Shown: piece after piece, positions 33,123-45,209 of the stretch
Position numbering within the stretch: position 1 is the stretch's first letter
Layout: each line of letters opens with the position of its first letter
Source: Hydractinia symbiolongicarpus
Lineage: Eukaryota; Cnidaria; Hydrozoa; Anthoathecata; Hydractiniidae
DNA length: 64,000 bases
Assembly: GCF_029227915.1 (NCBI RefSeq)
Contig: NC_079875.1
Coordinates: 26,296,001 to 26,360,000 of the forward strand
Direction of reading: 5' to 3'
The notes under the pieces: generated by a model
Database searches by the model: none
Seen by the model: only the letters and a program-made list of their open reading frames with translations
What the model was told of the DNA's origin: nothing
Program-made: the position numbers and the translations under genes

Positions 33123-33269
33123 GCTATATGGAAAATTCAAAATAATGTAAGAATAAAGGATTGTTTGTTTGTTTTATTTTTGTCTATAAAAATGAGTATA
33201 TTTTGTGTAAAAAGTTAATAGAACAAGTATCACAGTGGTGGACTATACCTGTGAAGGAAATGATATTCT

Positions 33270-34375
33270 CTGATTTTAGCCCTAAAATTGATAAACAAGG
33301 TATTCAAAGTGACGAGCGTCATGTATTTGCGATTTTTCGTATTGATACAAGATAATTGTACTTTAGGGTCAACAACGTCTAGGTTTTTATATTATAGCCG
33401 TAAAATTTATCAACGAGGCATTTAAAAGAGACGAGTGTCTCATATATTTGCGATTTTTTGTATTAATACAAGATAATTGTCATTTTAGGACGACAACCTC
33501 GTTTCAGGTTCTATATATCTTAGACGTGAAATTGATAAACGAGGCATTTAAAAGAGGCGAGTGTTATATATTTGCGATTTTTTGTATTAATAGAAGATAA
33601 TTATCATTTCGGGTCGACAACTGCGTCTCAGGTTCTATATATTATAGCCGTAAAATTCATAACCGAGGCATTTCAAAGTGATGAGTGTTATATATTTGCG
33701 ATTTTTCATATTGATACAAGATAATTGTCACTTAGGGACGACAATGTCGTTTCAGGTTCTTATATTTTAGCCCTAAAATTGATAAACAAAGTATTCAAAG
33801 TGACGAGCATCATGTATTTGCGATTTTTCGTATTGATACAAGATAATTGTCATTTAGGTCGACAACCTCGTCTAGGTTCTTATATTTTAGCCCTGGAATT
33901 GATAAACGAGGCATTTAAAAGAGACGAGTGTTATATATTTGCGATTTTTAGTATTGATACAAGATAATTGTCATTTAGGGACGACAACCTCGTCTCAGGT
34001 TCTATATATCTTAGTCGTGAGATTGATAAACGAGGCATTTAAAAGAGACGAGTGTTATATATTTGCGATTTTTTGTATTAATACAAGATAATTGTCATTT
34101 CGGGTCGACAACCTCGTCTCAGGTTCTATATATTATAGCCGTAAAATTCATAAGCAAGGCATTTCAAAGTGATGAGTGTTATATATTTGTCCTTTCAGGT
34201 TCTTATATTTTAGCCCTAAAATTGATAAACAATGTATTCAAAGTGACGAGCGTCATGTATTTGTGATTTTTCGTATTGATACAAGATAATTGTACTTTAG
34301 GGTTAACAACGTCTAGGTTCTTATATTATAGCCGTGGAATTGATAAACGAGGCAATTAGAAGTGACGAGTGTTGT
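33270..34375. repeat. Minisatellite, about nine copies of a ~122-bp unit
   Basis: Each unit contains ATTGATAAACGAGGCATT (or a close variant), then GACGAGTGTTATATATTTGCGA, then ATTGATACAAGATAATTGTC and CAGGTTCTATATATTATAGCC. Starts recur near 33290, 33408, 33532, 33658, 33780, 33900, 34024, 34149, 34223 and 34341. One copy near 34190 is shortened. Several units keep an open reading frame (similar IFAIFSIDTR peptides), but this follows from repetition and I do not treat it as coding. The array ends a few bases before the RPA-like gene stop codon. Confidence 0.85.
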
Positions 34376-34377
34376 GC

Positions 34378-35743
34378 TCAATTATGGATCTTCGCAGCAT
34401 TGCAGCGTAATGTCAGTAGAACACCATCAATTTCTACAGTTACAAGCCGAGACATTTTCCTTTTTAATTTTTGTGTAAGCATGACTTTTTTGCAAGCACC
34501 GCATGTATACAACTTATCTTCAAGATACCAATCAACTATAAAATTACACAATGCACATAAATACACATCGGATCCTTCTATTCCTGTAATTGACACATCG
34601 GGTATATTCACAAGAACGTCCTCATCTGGAACCTGATAATTTATCATTTGAGTGTCACTGACTTGTGGAAAACTATTATGTGTTGTTTGCAAGCGTTCTG
34701 TGTTAACTTATTAAATTTTTACAAGTCTTAATAAGTCATATGTGACATCATTATCAAGGTTGGCATACTCCCGCCAGAGGGTTATTCTCATGAAACCGGT
34801 GTCATCTGCGATAAACCCTTCTTTAATTGGCACCTCCTCAGATCCAATTGTTATATTTCTTAATTCACCTAACAACAGCACGCCACGCACATTTACCTTG
34901 GTATCAACTGGTGTTTCGTTTATCACAGTGTTAAGTGGACTGTAGTCATATGTTTCCTGCTTCGAAAATCCCAGATCCCTCACCTTTAGAATACTGTAAT
35001 CTGAAATAAATAGTGTTTTTCCTTCATCAGCACTCCTGACATTCGACAACTCACAGCCAGAACCATTACCAGCTAATTCAGCAAATAACTTTCGTTTGGA
35101 CGGCGAAAAACAAACTCCACTTTTGATATCGTCTTGCGTTTCGATGTCTAAATTAAAATACTGTTTGCTTGCACGGCTAGTTTTTATAGGGCTGACTGCC
35201 AAGCTATATCCATGTACACTTTCGTTTGCTTCTAAAAAGAGCATGACAATGAGTTTGTTTATTTTTCCTAGCTAGCTACTGCGATACCATTTTGAAACAG
35301 AAATCAAACATGCATTTATGAACATCGTGGATATAACGAGAATTTTTTTACAAAAACAGTATTTTATTACAATTTTTGCTATTGTTCGCTTTGAAGAAAA
35401 GTAAGTTTTTCTCGATTTTAGTTTTCTTGTTTTTGTAATAACCTAAGGTTTTTTAATATTTATTATTATTAAGTTTCGCAAAAAATAACTTCAAAGGTCT
35501 AAACATAATAAGAATCAACGAAATTTCTAACCCTTAAAAATTTTATGAAAGGTGTTCTGCATAATAGCATACTTCGAGGACTTCAAAGCTCAGTTAAAAG
35601 TTTTCTTGCAAAATTTATTCCAAAGTTTACTTGCAAAAATGAATCCAACCGCAATTACTGCCTGACTCTATCTAAAAATGGATTACAAAAATTGGAGAGA
35701 AACAAGACTTACTGCGTTTTCTGCTTCCGCTGCCTTCTGCCAT
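34378..35743 (-). pseudogene. RPA-like single-strand DNA-binding (OB-fold) gene, interrupted by double stop
   Basis: Exon 1 is 35743-35713 (ATG, MAEGSGSRKR, donor GCA/GTAAGT). Exon 2 starts at 35231 after CTTTTTAG, and the phases match. The first part has features of a replication protein A-type OB fold: KQYFNLDIETQDD, VCFSPSKRKLF. A second OB-like part follows (EGFIADDTGFMRITLW). The frame stops at 34711-34713 and is followed immediately by a second TAA. The same frame then stays open to 34378 and encodes a zinc-ribbon-like C-terminus (CALCNF, then YTCGACKK). RPA-like proteins bind single-stranded DNA. Homologous short RPA-like genes occur in many copies in cnidarians (recalled). Only the paired stops argue against an intact gene of about 290 codons. 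Confidence 0.6.
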
Positions 35744-36206
35744 CTTCACGACTGAAAGAACTAAGAGGACTAGCACCTGCAAGCACGAATATTTAAGAGC
35801 ACACTTGAATCTGCAGGGGCGCACGCAATACATAAGCCAATCAGGAGCAAACAAATCGGACTTGATTTGCATCTCATTAGAATTGTGGTCAGGAAAATAT
35901 ACCCTTCCCCAAAAAGAAATGTGACGGGAATGGAAATTTGACGGGTTTGAGGCAATTTAATTTGCTGGGATTTAACAACAACAACAACAAAAAAAATGGC
36001 GAGAATTCAAATTGGTGGACGGTTAAAATATAATCATGACAAAAATTTGATATTGTTGAATTTGTTAAATCAGCCAAATTTTCGCGGCCGTAAAAATTTG
36101 AAAAAGTAAATAAAAATGTGTGTGTAGAGTAAAATCTGAAGTATGGTATTTATTTAAAAGTATTGAAAAATTACTGTGCTACTTCTGTAATTTAAATAAA
36201 AAACAC
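35744..36206. other. Upstream region of the RPA-like gene
   Basis: AT-rich, with an (AAC)n-like stretch at about 35975-35990. It presumably includes the promoter of the RPA-like gene, but no element is identifiable. Confidence 0.3.
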
Positions 36207-36239
36207 CTAAAATAAAACATTTTGAGTCTGGAATGCACA

Positions 36240-36480
36240 AAAAATTTGGCGGCTAAAGGGCCTTTTTATATGAGATCGGGAAACTCGGTCCACCGAAAGA
36301 TCCCGCATGACCGAGATCTCGGATAATTGCGAAAGAACGCTGAAAATTAAAATCGTGTTTATAAAGTGCATATTCACCTCGTCCCGGCTACAACGGGAAA
36401 CTCGGTCAACCGAGATCCCGGGCAAGTGAGCCGGGATCCCGGTTAAAGGGGGTGGATGTTTGTCCATGTAAACAGAAAAA
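36240..36480. repeat. Repeat with CCGGGATC-type palindromes, probable DNA-element end
   Basis: Begins near GGGCCTTTTTATATGAGATC and contains repeated, inverted copies of GGGAAACTCGGT and of CCGAGATCCCGG / CCGGGATCCCGG. GC content is higher than in the surroundings. This composition and palindromic arrangement suit a MITE or the end of a DNA transposon. The matching opposite terminus was not identified. Confidence 0.45.
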
Positions 36481-37824
36481 CACGGTGGCAAAGTACGGAA
36501 AAAGTTTATGGAACCTTAGAGGAGCAAATAATTATCACTATTAATGCATATCAATGGACATATTTGTTTTTGTATCATAGTGTATTTCTAATAAAAGAGA
36601 ACAAAACCATGAAACATGCTGAAAACCCAGGTTTCACTAAAATTATAATTGAGAATGATCTAAGATTAACTTTTAATCCTGTTTCAAGCGTGTGGGAGAT
36701 TTTATTGAATAATACTTAAATTGATCAGAAATGATGGAACAACTGAAATTTTCAAAAAATTTGAGAAATAATTAATAGTGATAACACAATTGTTTCAAGC
36801 ATCAACAGTATTGCTATTTTCTTTTTTCTGTTGTTGGAAGCCATATTTGCTTACATATTCACCTGCAACTTTAAGAAAAATCAAATCAGTGTACTCCTCG
36901 CGGCCGCGAAGCAATTACGTCAATCTTGTGGTGAGCGAGAGCGTGAGCTCCCATAATTTATTTAAAGGGGACGAGGAGCAAAGCACAGGGTCCCTAAACC
37001 CGAGAAAAATAAGGCACAACCATACAAAAACATGCTGTTGCTTCTGGGTAGGCTTTAGTAGTTTAGTTGGGTTGGTGAGAGAACATCTTAGCTTAGTGGA
37101 CTTGTCCAAATTCGTGACTGACGTTATATTGCTTGTGGTTTTATTTTAATCTGAAGATTTGAGATTAAAATCCCTGTAGTTGTTGTAAGTAATGTACTTT
37201 CCTGTGTGTATCCATTTCATTCTGCACTAGCTACCTAGCTACACCCTGGGAGGACAGCTTGAACTCCAATCAGGGTAAAACAGATCTTGCGCTACCAATT
37301 ATGAAAAAGTGATTGTGCCTCTTTTTAACGGGGTAGTTCTTTAAATGATATGGTTGAATTGGTTGCGATCATAAGGCCAAAGGAAATCGTACCTCAGTTT
37401 ACCGTTGGCCGTTAAAAAAGTTAATTATTTCAAAAGATTTCATTATTGTCTTTACTTTCCCTCCAAAGAAGAAAAATATGAGGTAAATTACCCCAAAAAT
37501 ATAACAAAAAGCCTTCTGACAAGCTTCTCCACGCTACAGACCACCAACATTTTTCTTTTATTCACTATTTTGATAAAATACTGACCAGTTATACCCTTGT
37601 CCTGCTGTACATGTCTTTTATAGGTAACCTAGCGTTTCTCTAGGCCTGTCCCTGTTTGTTCTTGTCCACGGTGACTATCATAACCCTAGCATCTAGCTAT
37701 TTTGGTAGCCTCCCTCCAACATACTCAGATATAGTTAACATATAGTATACATAAAAATGAATTAATATTTCTAGGCTTTATATATTTACTGGATACTCGT
37801 AACTGTAGATTGTTGGTAAAAATA
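36481..37824. other. Non-coding interval
   Basis: Open frames here (for example 36778-37149) have no recognisable motifs. No RNA gene seen. Confidence 0.3.
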
Positions 37825-37996
<172 letters not shown>

Positions 37997-38573
37997 ATAT
38001 TCCCGATTCTTTATAGGATAGCTGCACAACCGTTTCATATCGGCAACCGGAATACGAAAAGTTCATGCTCGAGCTTTCAAAATGTGAAATAGGGACCTAA
38101 TGCACGAAACTTTTATTTTTTAATCAATACAAGAGACAAAAACTTTTGTAAATTGATGTAATAACACTTGTCAAATATTGATAATAATCTTGTCAAATTT
38201 GAGAATTACTGTCAAATTTGACAACAATATTATTAAAACATTCGGCCGTAAGCCGAAACAAAAATGATTTTTAATATGTTGGCCAACATATTACGCAAAA
38301 ATATAAGTTGGCCAATATATCTAAGAGAAAAAATAAGTTGTGCTATATGTAAAGCAATATATATAATTAAAAACTACTGTAAAGTGTATATCCGATTTTA
38401 AATAAATTAAACAAACTAAATTATATAAGGGAAAATACATTTGCCACAGTGCTTTCTCATGTTAAAATAAAAACGAGTTTCAAATCCCGATGTTATCAGA
38501 TATTATCGCCTGAATCCTTTTATAAAACATCCCGTATAAAACTCAGGGTGATTAGGGTGATTATGAGTAGTGG

Positions 38574-38636
38574 CAACCTCGTCCCCAGGGCATTCCGGGG
38601 TCAGAAAAGATACAAGATGGCCTTGGGACGAGGTTA
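38574..38636. mobile_element. Tiny MITE with 9-bp target duplication
   Basis: A 63-bp element with near-perfect inverted ends, CAACCTCGTCCCCAGGG and CCTTGGGACGAGGTTA. It is flanked on both sides by GAGTAGTGG (38565-38573 and 38637-38645). A 9-bp duplication fits a Mutator-type (MULE) element; hAT elements make 8 bp. The GACGAGGTTG end also occurs in the dispersed repeats near 4410 and 50380. Confidence 0.8.
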
Positions 38637-38645
38637 GAGTAGTGG

Positions 38646-40130
38646 TAATTATGTCTTCCATTGAGAGTCCTTGAAAGAGGACATTTCTTAGTGAAAATGT
38701 ACGGAGAAGAAATATCCCTTATGTTTAAGGTTGCTATAGTGAAAAACCATCAAAATTTTCATTTGGTTAAAAACTTTTCAGGGAATTATATTTTTGCGCA
38801 CGTTAATCTTTATTCCTTTTTAACCTGCTGGATGATAAATTTAAATAAAATGCCTTTTTGACCTTATTGTTTTTTAATGGCGTGATTTTTATGCAAAATC
38901 AATGACGAAGAAAGATATCGCGCAAGATAATTCCTTGTTCTGGCCCTACGGTTGAAATACAAAAAGTATGTATGGACCACTAGTACGATGGAACGGTTCT
39001 TTGAAATAAAAAAAAATATTATGACTTAAAGGTTTTAGTACAAATGTATATTGGAAATTCAAATTGACAGAAGAACAAGTAGCACTTGTTATTTGAAATT
39101 TCAATCTGGCCTACTCTCCATAGACAAAATAATTAAAGTATTAGCATAATTCAATTAGTTTGTTTCCCAATCAGAGTGTTGGTTTCAAAGCTTCACCCAA
39201 ATTTTCATTTTGCTTATGGTAAGGGAAGCCCAAAAGACAGAAAACTTATGAAGTTTCAAATATTTTTGTCCGGGTAACAATGAATAGGTTAATAAGAGAG
39301 AATTTGAGAATCCGAAATCTTGTGAAAACAAATCTGAAAGTCAGGGGCGGATACATACCACGTCAAAGACGTTAAGTGACGAAGGTACATTGTCCTGTAT
39401 AACGGACCATGTCAATCGAGAGGGCACAGTAGTGCGTAAAGTTCTTTTTATGTAAAAAACGTGTGCGGACAAGCAGGAGTTAATATAAAATAGGGGACCG
39501 ACAGCTCAGGGTGCCGCAGGGCCAGGTCTGGGCGTTGTATCTATTTCAATTTGCATGATGCGTGATTATTTTGACGAATATAGTCTGTGGTCTGTTAAGC
39601 GGTAGTGTTTGTTTTTCGATTGTTTTTCGATTGGTTGTCCCTACTCTCCGGTGAAGGATTCCAAGTATCGTATGTAGAGAACGGATGTGTGTGGGTAACT
39701 TCTGAAGTTTTGTTAATTTGATTTCCAATTTATCTGTAATCCTTGTAGCGGAAATCCCCTCGTTTAGATTTTGCAATGAAGGTTTCATACACTATTGATT
39801 GTTTTAGTAAAGAAGTGGTAAGATTTGTGTATGTCTAAAGAAATTTTAAAACACATGATAAACATTTTTTTTATTCATTATTTTTAATATACACAGTCAA
39901 ATAGAAATAGGCCTCAAGAAGAGTCAAATAAACCGAGGCTAACATCTTGTGGTATTTTATCATAAGTAAGTTTATCAAACCTAAATAGGATACTTCCGTG
40001 TGTCTGTCTGTGACTTTTGCAAAGTGGGTTTTCTTTTTCGTACTTCTCTTTAACAAAGTCTATACCACATCACCTCTAAAATTCTTGTGCAATCTATCTT
40101 TCTGCAATCTACGTTAAAACGATATCGACA
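38646..40130. other. Non-coding interval
   Basis: No supported gene. A 48-bp stretch near 39740-39787 resembles 41310-41362 (both contain CCCTCGTT-AGATTTT-CAAT-GAGGTTTCAT-like sequence), suggesting an old duplicated repeat. Confidence 0.3.
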
Positions 40131-41060
40131 TCAGAAAAAAGTATTAAGGTTAGTGAAGGCATTGTATTGCACTGTTAAGTTTTAGAAATAACCGACTGGG
40201 TAAAGGGACTACCTAAAACTAACTAAGGACTAATTTTCTAAATCTGAGTCAACCCACCTGATTCAGAACAGGCCTGCCTAATGACTTCATCTATTTAATC
40301 ACCATATGGAATGTCTCTTCCCGTTCGTCGAAACACAAATTTGTATATATTTTCTTGATCAGTCAAAACATTTTGGTGCATTGGTGGGAAAGTTTTTTAT
40401 GTTTTATAATCCTATATCTTTCTTTGCTGATAAAAACTGCGCAATCCAATACATTACTTTGTACAGTAGCTTTTCACCATACAATAAAATTGTAAAAAAG
40501 CTTTTTGTGCATCCATGATTCATTGCTGACGGCATCAAAATTTGAAAGACGTATCATTGACGTTTATAACAAGACTGGCGTCAAGGTTGTAGTGTATTAA
40601 GATTAGTGGAAACGTTATACATCACAGTTTTAATTTTAAACCTACTTGAAGAAACGAGTGGAAATAACTGACTGAGATATCCATCTCCTGTGTGTGTAGC
40701 CATTCGAAAAAATTTTCTAAAGCTCGGTCAACCTAACTATTTCGGAACAGATAGCTAACGACGTCATCAAAAACCTTTCTGATCACGATATCAGTTCAAC
40801 CGATCGTCAAAAACATAATATCGTATCTATTTTCTTGATCAACATTTAAGGCTCTGCACAATAGAGGCACCGGTTGAGCATATTTTTCAAAAGATTTTTT
40901 GTAAAATAGAAACATTGCTGATGTAAGCAATAATTCTTACATCTCTTTAAATGCTAATCAAAACCGCGCGATCCTATAAATTAATTTGATCAGAGTTCAA
41001 AACTCCACACAATACAGGTAACACCTAAAAATATGGTTTTTACATCGACGGGTCATTGCT
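40130..41060. repeat. Decayed tandem duplication, about 480-bp period
   Basis: 40140-40560 and 40600-41060 share an ordered series of similar blocks: ATTAAGGTTAGTG / ATTAAGATTAGTG, AACCGACTG / AACTGACTG, ATTTTCTAAATCTGAGTCAACC / TTTTCTAAAGCTCGGTCAACC, TATATTTTCTTGATCA / TCTATTTTCTTGATCA, and TCATTGCTGA / TCATTGCTAA. Divergence is high, so this is an old duplication. No coding content is recognised. Confidence 0.45.
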
Positions 41061-42866
41061 AAAGGTCATTAAATGTCAAAGGGCCTATCTTTTTCCTAAA
41101 TGGGATTTTTTCATGGGCCTTATCAACTAGTTTTTATAAAACTTTATGGAACCCATCATTCATTTTCGCGCACCAACATTTAATTCTATTCGTTAATCGA
41201 TCAATTCCTTAGTGAACGCTTAGCATGGATTATTACGCACACGTTCCTACTACTTTTATCCATTTATAACTCCCTGACATTACTCTTGACACGATCATAA
41301 AATATATCTTAAGTCTAGTAGCTAAAGTCCCTCGTTCAGATTTTTCAATCGAGGTTTCATTTTAGGGGGGGGGGGGGGGGAGACGTTCAAAAAAGAGGGG
41401 TCTTTATTAAAATTTTTACACTTCGTCTCTATTGCAGTTTTTTAGGATACCTTATTTTACCGATGTATCAAATATGAGAGATTGTGTTTAGTTGTATTAA
41501 CGAAATTTCTATATTATAATATCATCAATGAAATTACCTTTTAATAAAAAGAGCAAACAATAGCAGTTATGGATTTTTTATATACTTTTACTATCGCCTC
41601 GAATAAACGCAATTAAATTACGTACACGTAAAGTACTATTCAAGACAACTAAATACTTGTAAAAATTAATAGTATCTTTAAAACAAAAATCACGAAAACT
41701 CGACACTTTAAAGAAGAAATTTAAAGAAGACTAGATGCATTACTGTAACCACAATTTTAGTATTGAGGAGGGGACCTATAATGACTACCCGAGGCACCCC
41801 CATGACGGGTGCCGAGTAAAAAAGTTTTAAATTTTGCATCTCTAGATTGGCCGAAAATGCCCTTCCAGACATCAACGCTCTCATGGTTCAATGTTAAAAA
41901 AACGATGAATATTTCGATATTTTTGTAATTTAGAAAAGCTGCATTGTAGTTGCATCAAAATGTCGATAACAATTTTCCATCAGAAGCCGAAAGATAGAAA
42001 GAGATACATATTCCTTTTTTTAGTAGGAAAGTTATTATGCCCCCTATGACTACATAGTCTTTCCGATTATTTCCGGCCATGTTATTTTTACCTGAAGTTA
42101 TAAATGACCTAACAAAAGCCTGGCAATTTTCGTGCAAAACTTGAATATTTGAATTTAAGTGAACGTAAATTATACAGACATTGTGGGAGAAGCTGAAACA
42201 TGCCGTCGATATGTTGTTGTTAATTGTCCAAAATCGCCCACACGAACAAGATATGTATGGAAAGTCGGTAACAGTTGTAGAGCTAACATATATATCTCAA
42301 CATAAGAAAAAAATTCATACTGCATTGATAAAAATATAGAAACAAATAAAGGAGGAATTGGCAAGCTTCTTTTTTAAGGTATTGAAAGAGACGATTTTCC
42401 TATTTTCAGTAATAACGGTGCTTGAAAAGTGAAACGCTCTGAAAAGTATTTTCTCCACAGTGATGACGTCCTGTTATTATAATAAGCCCTGAAGTAGTCA
42501 AGTAAGGATTCGAAATAAATAAATAATATGATGTGATTGTGGAAATAAGAGTGAGTGTCTGCTCAAGACTTTTTGAGACATTGATTTCAAAGCACTTTTT
42601 TGTTTTACCCCCACCTACAATGAGAGGATACTTACTTCATATGTGTAGAGATATGCATGGCATTGATAAAAATAATGCTAATGTTGATTTTATTTTGTGA
42701 TACTATATAGTTCATTGTAATGTTTATTCTCTTTCTAATTTAAAGTAAGTAATAAGTCTTCTGTTATTAGAAAATCTTTGTAGAAATTCTCCAACGATAT
42801 ACAAATCTAATAGAAAATTGAAATAATAATAACATTCACTTCGAAATGGCAATAGACTTTATATAT
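41061..42866. other. Non-coding interval
   Basis: Contains a G16 run at 41365-41380 and a small GC hairpin (GGCACCCCCATGACGGGTGCC) at about 41793. No gene recognised. It ends at the break into rDNA. Confidence 0.35.
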
Positions 42867-43094
42867 TTATAGTCACACGATTCAAGAATCGTGACTGATT
42901 TCTTAGGGGGACTGTTGGTGTTTAACCAAAGTCAGGAAGGCAATAACAGGTCTGTGATGCCCTTAGATGTTCTGGGCCGCACGCGCGCTACACTGTCGGA
43001 TTCAGCGAGTCTTAACCTTAACCGAAAGGTTTGGGTAATCTTTTGAAAGTCCGACGTGATGGGGATTGATCATTGCAATTATTGATCATGAACA

Positions 43095-43129
<35 letters not shown>

Positions 43130-43141
43130 CTGATAACGTCT

Positions 43142-43180
<39 letters not shown>

Positions 43181-43266
43181 AATGGTTTAGTGAGATCTTC
43201 GGATTGGCGCCATCGTGGCCGCAAGGTTGTGACGGATTGCCGAAAAGTTGATCAAACTTGATCATT

Positions 43267-43324
<58 letters not shown>
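42867..43324 (+). rRNA. 18S rRNA, 3' fragment only (about 460 nt)
   Basis: Begins in the middle of the gene at AGTCACACGATTC and runs through standard 18S landmarks: GGCAATAACAGGTCTGTGAT, CTGGGCCGCACGCGCGCTAC, TTGTACACACCGCCCGTCGC, GTCGTAACAAGGTTTCCGTA and the terminal GGATCATTA. The first three quarters of 18S are absent, so this is a partial displaced copy. Upstream sequence is not ribosomal. Confidence 0.95.
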
Positions 43325-43495
43325 GCGTTTGTGATTAGACAAAACCACTGTGAACTGTACTTACGCGTGCGAGGTGTCTTAGGTTTTAAACGATGCTTTA
43401 ATCGGCCTCGCATGCGACAAACCCGAATTTGTTTAACACACTTGTATTTCCAGTACTTCTACTCCTCGTTTGCAGGAGAGAAAAAACAAAACGTG
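43325..43495 (+). other. ITS1
   Basis: The spacer between the 18S end (GGATCATTA) and the 5.8S start (ACAACTTCCAACGG). It is short, about 171 bp, which is compatible with a hydrozoan-like rDNA. Confidence 0.85.
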
Positions 43496-43640
43496 ACAAC
43501 TTCCAACGGTGGATCTCTTGGCTCGTGCCAGTTGCGATAAGTAGTGTGAATTGCAGAATTTAGTGAATCATCGAATCTTTGAACGCAAATTGCGCTCTCT
43601 GGATACCCAGGGAGCATGCCTGTCTGAGTGTCGTGTTAAA
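43496..43640 (+). rRNA. 5.8S rRNA with internal deletion (pseudogene)
   Basis: Starts ACAACTTCCAACGGTGGATC and ends near GTCTGAGTGTCGTG. After GGCTCGTGC the sequence jumps to CAGTTGCGATAAG. The nearly universal 5.8S stretch ATGAAGAACGCAGC is missing, so roughly 20-25 nt are deleted. That segment pairs with 28S and is needed for function, so this copy is not a working 5.8S gene. Confidence 0.9.
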
Positions 43641-43819
43641 ATCCATACAATTCGGTGTAAATAGAGAGTGCAGCCGACCGTTCGAGTCGACTGCCTCTTC
43701 ATGTGCTTGAAACCGACCGCGTTCGTTGCGCTCTGTCGGAAGGCTCAACTTGCTTCTATCTCGGAACTCAACGCAACATTGGCTCGGCTTCACAATGCGC
43801 TATGCGCAATCCAACTTTT
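43641..43819 (+). other. ITS2
   Basis: Spacer between 5.8S and 28S, about 180 bp, ending before GACCTCAGATCAGACAAG. Confidence 0.8.
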
Positions 43820-44114
43820 GACCTCAGATCAGACAAGACTACCCGCTGAATTTAAGCATATTAATAAGCGTAGGAAAAGAAACTAACAAAGATTCCCTCA
43901 GTAACGGCGAGTGAAGCAGGAACAGCTCAAACTTAAAATCTCCGTTGCTGGCGACGGCGAATTGTAGTCTCCAGAAGCGTTTTCAAGGCGGATACACAGT
44001 GCTCAAGTTGCTTGGAACGGCACATCGTAGAGGGTGACAATCCCGTGCGTGGCACTGTGTACTGTTCACGATGCCTTTTCTATGAGTCGGGTTGCTTGGA
44101 AATGCAGCCCAAAA

Positions 44115-44145
<31 letters not shown>

Positions 44146-44939
44146 TGGCACGAGACTTATAGGGAACAAGTACCGTGAGGGAAAGATAAAAAGCACTTTG
44201 AAAAGAAAGTTTTAATAGTACGTGAAACGGTTAGGAGGGAAGCGCATAGAATTAGCAATGCGCTGTCGAGATTCAGATGATCGGCAGCTGGTACAGGCGT
44301 TTTACGGATCCGAATGGACCGTTGGTGTTCGTCACTAGCAGTTGTTGGTCGCATTTCCCGGCAGCGTGCGTCAACAGCTGCTGGAACCGAGCGAAGAACC
44401 CCACAAGAAGGTAGCTGGCTTCGGTCAGTATAACAGCTTGTGGTGTGCGAGCTCGGGTCCGACAGAGGCGTCGCGGCACATGCTCTTTTGGGCTGGCTTC
44501 TCTCTTCCCAGTCGGTTGTCAACCATAGCGGATGCGTGCAGTGCGTTTGGACTGCGGCCGGCTGTCGGGGGGGGGGGGGGATGAATGCACACATTGTGCT
44601 AAGGTTGTTGGCGGTGATATGGTTTCATGCAATCCGTCTTGAAACACGGACCAAGGAGTCTAACATGTGTGTGAGTCTTTGAGTGATTGAAACCCGCGGG
44701 CACAATGAAAGTAAAGGCTGCTTGCAGCTGAGGTTAGATCTCTTCGTTTCGGCGAGGAGCCCATCATTGACCGACCTATTCTACTCCTAGAAAGGTTTGA
44801 GTAAGAGCACATCTGTTGGGACCCGAAAGATGGTGAACTATGCTTGAGTAGGGCGAAGCCAGAGGAAACTCTGGTGGAGGCTCGTAGCGATTCTGACGTG
44901 CAAATCGATCGTCAAACTTGAGTATAGGGGCGAAAGACT

Positions 44940-44980
<41 letters not shown>

Positions 44981-45200
44981 TAGGATAGCTGGAACTCGGA
45001 ACAGTTTTATCAGGTAAAGCGAATGATTAGAGGAAGCCCGACTTGTTTAATTGAAGCAGGGCACAGAATGAGAGTTCTTAGTGGGCCATTTTTGGTAAGC
45101 AGAACTGGCGATGCGGGATGAATCGAACGCTGAGTTAAGGCGCCTAAATCGACGCTCATCAGACCCCACAAAAGGTGTTGGTTGATCTAGACAGCAGGAC
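43820..45200 (+). rRNA. 28S rRNA, 5' fragment (about 1.38 kb)
   Basis: Starts at GACCTCAGATCAGACAAGAC and ACCCGCTGAATTTAAGCATA. It continues through GAACAAGTACCGTGAGGGAA and GATGGTGAACTATGCTTGAG to GATCTAGACAGCAGGAC, then stops matching. Normal 28S continues GGTGGCCATGG there, but this copy reads AGTGAGTT. Substitutions at normally fixed sites (AAGCGTAGGAAAAG for AAGCGGAGGAAAAG, GAAGCAGGAAC for GAAGCGGGAAC) and a G14 run at 44567-44580 inside the D2 expansion region support an rDNA pseudogene. Confidence 0.92.
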
Positions 45201-45209
45201 AGTGAGTTA

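Noticed and set aside
33270-34375. CRISPR-like regular repeats
   Set aside because: Units are ~122 bp, contiguous, with no unique spacers, in a eukaryotic genome; they form a minisatellite.
34690-34722. A 25-nt intron removing the TAATAA in the RPA-like gene
   Set aside because: GT and AG are present, but splicing there would shift the frame into an early stop, and 25 nt is too short for a normal intron.
36778-37149. 123-aa plus ORF
   Set aside because: No family resemblance, no splice context and AT-rich codon noise.
44157-44594. 145-aa minus ORF and other ORFs inside 28S
   Set aside because: Open by chance in GC-richer rRNA sequence.
42867-45200. Working rRNA operon
   Set aside because: 18S lacks its first three quarters, 5.8S has an essential deletion and 28S is truncated.
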